Assembly: GCF_002813555.1 (NCBI RefSeq)
Contig: NZ_CP025057.1
Span: forward strand, 913,501 to 977,500
From: Spiroplasma floricola 23-6
GTDB lineage: Bacteria > Bacillota_I > Bacilli_A > Mycoplasmatales > Mycoplasmataceae
Direction: 5' to 3'
Length of the DNA stretch: 64,000 bases
Of this stretch, positions 56,566-64,000 are shown one piece after another. The position numbers and the translations under genes were made by a program. Each line of letters opens with the position of its first letter. Position 1 is the stretch's first letter. The notes beneath the pieces are model-generated. The model searched no databases. It was not told the DNA's origin and worked only from the letters and a program-made list of their open reading frames with translations.

Positions 56566-57657
56566 CTAAAGAGCAGTATACTCTAATGAATTAAGAAGTA
56601 ATTCAGATTCAAGTTGAATTTTTAAACAAATTAGCTTTGCAAATTTCTTTTTACTTGTTATATTTGAAAAATTAAATAAACCTATTGGATGAATTTCTTG
56701 TCTTTGAAAAATTTTTTCTACAGACAAATCATTTTGAACTCACATTTTATAAAAATTTTTATTATTAAGTTTACTTAATGCATCAACTCTTTTAACATCT
56801 AAAAATTTAGCCATTTTTAGGTCCAATGTATTAGCATTTGTAGTATATTTTTCATTAAATTCAATTGATTCATTTTTATATTTACCCTTCAAATTTCCTT
56901 TTTTAGATACTTTAACTCCTCTATATTTTTCACTAAATTCTTCATCTTTAATTACAAGTCTGTCTAAAGATAATTTGAAAAGTGTTCTTTTTAGAATTGG
57001 TTTTAATGCTCATATAATAACTATAATAAAAAATATTTCATAAAAATCTATAAAAAAGAGTTCTTCATTATCAGTAAAGTTAAAAGTTAGAGGATTATCA
57101 ATATAAAAAAATGATTCCTTATTCTTATATTCAAATTTTAAAAAATTTATATCTTTATAATAGATTTCATTATCATTTTTAGTTTGTAAATACTCCATTA
57201 TATTTCCATTTTTTTCAACTAAAGTTAAATTTGAATTTAAATAAACAAGTGAAACGTTTTTTAACTCTTTAAATTTATCATTTGTAGAATAATAATAGTT
57301 GTAAATATCTTTTAAAATATTTGCATTATAAATTACTTTATTTATACTACTACACTCTTTATAACTTGATCGACTAGTTAATTTAATTAAAAAAATAAGT
57401 GGAATATTTATAATAACTAAAGAAAGGATTATATAATCTATTATTCCTCCAAAAATACTTTTTTTAATAAGCATTGTAATAAACGCCCAAGTTCAAAAAA
57501 CTGTTAAAGAAATTAAAATAAACTCATACATAATTATTAATTTTTTATTTCTTGTTAGTTTTTTTATCTTCTTTTTTAAATCGTTATCAGATTTTACTGA
57601 TTCTCTTACTTTACTATATAAGTTAGTATCTACTTTTATTTTCATTTTATTTTTCAT
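56566..57657 (-). CDS. DUF3137-like membrane protein (intact copy)
   Basis: A 363-residue protein with two membrane helices near 42-60 and 70-92 and a third at about 205-220, and a cytoplasmic C-terminal half. The layout and its position beside lemA match the DUF3137 proteins that accompany LemA in mollicutes. YTTNANTLDLKMAKFL and NNKNFYKMWVQNDL are shared with the copy at 58559-59376, showing paralogy. It has no strong ribosome site; start ATG 57657 or 57645. Function unknown. Confidence 0.7.
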
Positions 57658-57731
57658 ATTTTCATTCCCATATCATGTTCAATGCTATACACTAATTGCA
57701 AAAATATATTTTATTGATAAGTACTTAGAAA

Positions 57732-57767
57732 AAAAGTGAAATAACGTTTAAGAATTACTTCACTTTT
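57732..57767 (-). terminator. terminator after lemA
   Basis: AAAAGTGAA and TTCACTTTT form the core of a 13-base imperfect stem, 15 bases after the lemA stop, with an A-run on the plus strand giving a U-run. Confidence 0.75.
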
Positions 57768-57781
57768 ATAACTTCTATTAA

Positions 57782-58396
57782 TTAAAATTTGATTTCAACA
57801 TCTTCTAATTCTTCACTACTAAATTCTAGTAAATATTTGTAAACAAAATTTAATTGTCTTGCAGCTGAGTTTAAAGGATAAACTGAAATTGTTTGATTAA
57901 AAATACTTACATTAGAATTATAAATTCTTCTAGAAGCTGAAATATCATTTTCAACTTCAGAAACAGCACTCATTAATTCTTGAACTAATTTAGTTGATTG
58001 TAATTGAGGATAATTTTCTAATCTCATAGTTACATCTTTTGAAACTTTATCTAAAAGTTTCATGTTTTCATTTAGTTCGTTAGGATTAACTCCAGTTCTC
58101 ATTTGGGTTAAACTTAATAGCATTTCCTTTTCAAATTTAATTCCATCTTTTACAGCATTAATAAGTTTTAATAAAATATCTCTTCTTTTTTTAAGTTGTA
58201 TATCAATTCCAGATTGTGCTTCTGAAACCTTAATATCATATCTTTTTAATTTATTAATATTTGCTATATGAACAAATAAAGGTATTATTAAAATAAAACT
58301 TATATATCAAATGAAGGCTCCAAATCCATTTCTTTTTACTTTAGTTCCTGCTAGTTTATTTATATTTTCCTTTTGTAAAGTTTGGTTGTTACTCAT
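57782..58396 (-). CDS. lemA: LemA family protein
   Basis: A 204-residue protein with one N-terminal membrane helix (about 26-45) and a helical bundle outside the membrane. The LemA hallmarks are SEAQSGIDIQLKKRRDILLKLINAVK, then LENYPQLQS and SASRRIYNSNVSIFNQTI with YPLNSAA. LemA's molecular role is unknown. It is flanked by DUF3137-like genes on both sides, a recurrent pairing. Confidence 0.93.
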
Positions 58397-58558
58397 AATT
58401 TATCTCCTTTTTAAAACTTGGAATTCTAAAATTATTTTATTACGAATTTCATATAATAAGTTTTTTTTTTACAAAAATATTTTTAAAATTATTTTTAAAT
58501 TGATAAAAACCTTTTAATATACCTTTGAATTCTTTTATAAAGTCAATATATTTATTTT

Positions 58559-59376
58559 TTATTTTAAAAAAGAGACATATTCCAAAGATTGCAAAAACAA
58601 TTCAGCTTCCAACTCAATTTTTTTATAAATAATTTCTACTATTTTTTTACTACTATATAATTTAAAAAAATTAAATACTCCAATAGGATAAATTGCTTTT
58701 AGAACCATTTCTTTTTTTACAAAAAGATCATCTTTTACACCCATTTTATAGAAATTTTTATTCTCTATTTTTGATAAATTATCTAATGCATTTGGGGTTA
58801 AAAACTTATTCATTCTAATATCAAGAGAATTTGCATTTGTTTTATATTTATTATTTAATTCTATTGATTCAGATTTATAATCCCCATTTAATAAAGTTCT
58901 TTTTCTATTAAAAATAGGAATTCCATTAGAATTATTTTTTAAATATTCATCTTTTATAATTAACTTATCTCTTGAAATTAATACTTCTGAGGAATTTTCT
59001 GTTTGGTCATAATTTCTTCTTTCAGAATAGTCATTTGTAGTATATATTGGATTTTTTATTAAATATTTTGCATTCCTTCCTTTAAAAGTAAATGACAAAA
59101 AATTAATCTCTTCATTATCTAATTTACTATTATTTTCTCTATTACCAGATATATTTTTTAAAAGAAATTTTTTGTTAGCTTTTATTAAAAAGTCTATTTT
59201 ATAATTTTTGTAATGAAACTCTAAATTACTTATCTCTTTGAATTCTTCACTTTTTAAGTATATTAGATAACCATTATAGGAGTTACTATACTTGAAACTG
59301 CAATTAATAATGATCCAAAGACACCAAATAGAATTTTTTTATTGACTTTTTTTCTCAGCCTCTTTATCCTTTTAAT
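58559..59376 (-). pseudogene. DUF3137-like copy, N-terminal part deleted and frameshifted
   Basis: The 3' part (frame ending at 58559) reads YKTNANSLDIRMNKFL and ENKNFYKMGVKDDL, clear paralogy to the intact gene at 56566-57657 (YTTNANTLDLKMAKFL). Going upstream this frame reaches about 59282 without any ATG. The first membrane helix (ILFGVFGSLLIAVSSIV) is found in another frame, which stops at 59263-59265. Compared with the intact copy about 60 residues, including the second helix, are missing at the junction. There is no ribosome site, and no valid start. I read it as a decayed gene; a TTG start at 59098 would give only a soluble fragment. Confidence 0.7.
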
Positions 59377-59443
59377 TTAAACTTATTTTATTACAAATGT
59401 ACATAATAAGTTTTTGGAGTTTGTAAAATATTTCTAATTTTCT

Positions 59444-60330
59444 CTAAAAAGAGAAATTTATCAAATTAAAACAATCTTTTTTTACAATATTTCCCATCTT
59501 TGAATTTACTCTTTCATTTAACATTTTTCTCATGGCAAAAAGTCCAGGTATAATTGAAACTGTATCGATTAATTCAAATTTACTATTTTCAGTATAATTA
59601 AAGTCTTCTAAATCATTATATCTATCAATAACTTTATAAAGTGTAAATTTAATTACATTTTCATCAGTTTCCATTCTATAAGTACCCTTTTTTGCATAAA
59701 ATTCATAGAAATTATTAAAGTTAATTTGATCAATATTTATGTCAAAAAAATCTACTTCTATTTTGCAATAAATCTTATTTGTATTTTCATCTAAAAATAA
59801 TTCGTGATAGCTTATTTGAATTATCTGATTTTTAAATTTAAATTTTATAGAGTTGTTTATTTTAAATTTATTTATAATTTTGAAATTCTCCATTAAATTT
59901 TCAACACCAAATTGGACATCATCAAATTTTGGATCTTTTTGTTTATTAAAGCTTGTTATAGGTATATAAAAAGTATTAAGATCTACTTTAAGAATTTTTA
60001 TTGCTTCTATTGAGTTGTTTACATAAAATTCTCTTCAATCAAAAGACTTTAAAATCTTATAGTTATTTTTATATCTTCTATTTTTAAAATTTCTTTCTAT
60101 TTTTTTAATAAAATAAAAGGAAAAAAATAAAGTTGAAAAAAATGAAATTAGACCTATTATATATGCAAAATTAAAATCATATTTTAAAAAAATAAATAAT
60201 AACATTAGTATAAAAGAGAAAAAGTTTGAAAAAATTAAAAAGAGAAAAACTCAACGAAAAAATCTTTTTCTCTTTTTAATTTAAAGTTTTTTACAGGTAT
60301 TATATCCATATTCATTTTTTTATTTATCAT
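59444..60330 (-). pseudogene. DUF3137-like copy with a one-base homopolymer frameshift
   Basis: ATG 60330 has a strong AAGGGAG site and opens a frame MINKKMNMDIIPVKNF which stops after 35 codons. The conserved remainder is in the adjacent frame: two membrane helices (FLFLIFSNFFSFILMLLF and IIGLISFFSTLFF), then FDDVQFGVENLMENF and FIPG-like IIPGLFAMRKMLNERV. The change of frame occurs at six A residues (60257-60262; T6 on the coding strand). Adding a single T gives a continuous 295-residue protein. The total length is 887 bases, one short of 296 codons. It may be a broken gene, a homopolymer assembly error, or a phase-variable switch. It belongs to the lemA neighbourhood. Confidence 0.65.
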
Positions 60331-60350
60331 TTTTTTCTCCCTTGAAATTT

Positions 60351-60542
60351 TTAAATAAATAGCATCTCTGTAGAATTCAATAGAGGTTCAACTCATGTAA
60401 ATAAAAATTGACTTCAATAATTTTTATCATCATAATTATATATACTATAAAATTCCTTCTTATTTAGTTTTCTCTTTTGAGATTTTTGTTTTAAACTAAT
60501 ATTCAATAAGTTCAATTTCTTATATAATTCTTTTATTTCCAT
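60351..60542 (-). CDS. short hypothetical protein, 63 residues
   Basis: Frame MEIKELYKKLNLLNIS... with two TGA-Trp near the end, stop TAA 60351. It is Lys-rich at the N-terminus, with a more hydrophobic end (SQFLFTWVEPLLNSTEMLFI). The ribosome site is weak (AGAAAAGATG). It ends 20 bases before the frameshifted DUF3137-like gene. It could be a real small gene or the remnant of a larger one. Confidence 0.45.
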
Positions 60543-60636
60543 AATTATTCATCTTTTCTAAAATATTTTACAAAAATTAATATTTTATAACAATGAATAA
60601 AGGGTTAAAAATAAAGAATAATAACTTTTTAGTTTC

Positions 60637-61113
60637 TTAAAAAAATTTTAGAAAAGTGTTTAAATGAGTATTTAATTTCTTTTCAAAATTTGAAATTTTA
60701 AGTAAAAAATATTGATCAGTATCATAGTAATTGTTTTTATATTCTATTGAACAGTGTATTTTTTCATAAAATAAGTAAACAATCAAACCATTATTAATAA
60801 TTTCTTTAACTTCCATATATGTCATATGAATTAAATTATCTAATTTATTTAAATCAGAAAGATTAATGTTTATTTCTTTTGCTTGATCAAATATTGTTAA
60901 AAGTAAATTTCTGATATTTTCCACTTTTTCTCTTATATCTTTTTCTTGATTAAAATTATATTCAACTTTCAATTGTTTTTGCATCATAGTAAAGAAATTA
61001 TTTATATTTAAAACATTAAAAAAATCTTCAAACTCTCATTTAAATTTAATATCTTCAATTTTCGTCTCTATAAATTTCTTTTTAAATCTTTTTGTAATTT
61101 GTTCTATTAACAT
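60637..61113 (-). CDS. hypothetical protein, 158 residues
   Basis: Frame starting MLIEQITKRFKKKFIETKIED at ATG 61113 after GAGGAAAT, with one TGA-Trp at residue 26. It is soluble, highly charged and mostly helical; no motif recognised. It is the first gene downstream of the rRNA operon in this orientation and probably starts the DUF3137-like group. Confidence 0.7.
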
Positions 61114-61145
61114 AAAATTTCCTCTTATCTATAATATTTTATAAA

Positions 61146-61173
61146 AAAACCTACTCTTAAGAGTAGGTTTTAA
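61146..61173 (-). terminator. terminator of the rRNA operon
   Basis: AAACCTACTCTT and AAGAGTAGGTTT pair as a 12-base perfect palindrome about 10 bases after 5S rRNA, with an A-run on the plus strand giving a U-run downstream. Confidence 0.88.
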
Positions 61174-61182
61174 AACTTTTAA

Positions 61183-61288
61183 ACTGGCAGCGCCCTATTT
61201 TTGCATTATACTATCGTCGGCGTAGCTGATCTTAACTTCTGTGTTCGGCATGGGAACAGGTGTGACCTCAGCGCTATGACCACCAGAT
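61183..61288 (-). rRNA. rrf: 5S ribosomal RNA
   Basis: On the minus strand the RNA opens TCTGGTGGTCATAGCGCTGA, contains GTCACACCTGTTCCCATGCC and CGAACACAGAAG, and closes with GGGCGCTGCCAG, the closed terminal helix of 5S rRNA. Length is about 106 bases, typical of mollicutes. Ends are approximate by a few bases. Confidence 0.95.
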
Positions 61289-61399
61289 CTTAAGTTTTTT
61301 TGTCTGAGAGACTAAGTTTTCTTTTGAAAACTAAATCGTACTCTCAAAACTGAATACTAGATGATTTTATATATCTATACAAGCAATTTGTTTTGGTTT

Positions 61400-64000
<2,601 letters not shown>

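Noticed and set aside
61289..61399. Possible tRNA in the 23S-5S spacer
   Set aside because: No cloverleaf or CCA-ended acceptor was found; it is plain AT-rich spacer.

Overview
The window is a low-GC, TGA-reads-tryptophan (genetic code 4) chromosome segment of a mollicute. The code is seen directly: conserved cores of YbeY, PolC, Dxr, ThyA, IleS, PheT and most other proteins run through in-frame TGA codons where tryptophan is expected. Lipoproteins have the Spiroplasma/Mesoplasma/Entomoplasma-type leader ending in V-S-C, and the MEP-pathway gene dxr together with mraZ-rsmH-ftsA-ftsZ favours an Entomoplasmatales member, most likely Spiroplasma (inference; no 16S is present).

Layout. 1-4 kb: an N-terminal-complete secreted protein with a lethal-factor-like zinc-ligand block, ybeY, and a C39-peptidase ABC exporter with a small membrane partner. 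4-14.5 kb: the classical rimP-polC-rseP-dxr-cdsA-uppS block plus an M24 aminopeptidase and rpmG, all on the minus strand. 14.6-16.7 kb: a small metal/redox-looking island with a 23-residue Cys-rich peptide behind a perfect palindromic operator, a convergent ArsR-type regulator, a thioredoxin-fold lipoprotein and a nucleoside-hydrolase remnant. 16.8-17.3 kb: five tRNAs (Thr-Tyr-Gln-Lys-Leu). 17.5-24.7 kb: nucleotide and lipid metabolism (deoA, plsC, folA, thyA, acpS, comEB), a CvpA-like membrane protein, rnhC, and a candidate structured small RNA. 24.7-30.7 kb: a rhomboid-like protein, rluD, lspA and ileS with an Ile T-box leader. 30.7-37.8 kb: a GH18-like lipoprotein, an RpiR regulator and a two-permease ABC-2 cassette with a hydrolase. 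37.9-46.5 kb: the oppBCDFA oligopeptide importer. 46.6-52 kb: two small unknown genes and the division cluster mraZ-rsmH-ftsA-ftsZ. 52-56.4 kb: rpmF-yceD and pheST. 56.5-61.1 kb: a lemA/DUF3137-like family with decaying copies. 61.18-64 kb: 5S and most of 23S rRNA.

Functional links. comEB (dCMP to dUMP), thyA (dUMP to dTMP) and folA (regenerating THF) form a local dTMP supply, with deoA for salvage. oppBCDFA supplies peptides, and pepP and ileS fit that protein economy. lspA matures the several lipoproteins seen here. dxr and uppS make isoprenoids in a cell that has no wall.

The most unusual items are the metallothionein-like mini-peptide with its operator, the four-hairpin RNA candidate downstream of comEB, several enzyme-like proteins lacking expected catalytic residues (GH18-like, rhomboid-like, LspA motif change, lethal-factor-like block), and a one-base homopolymer frameshift in a DUF3137-like gene.
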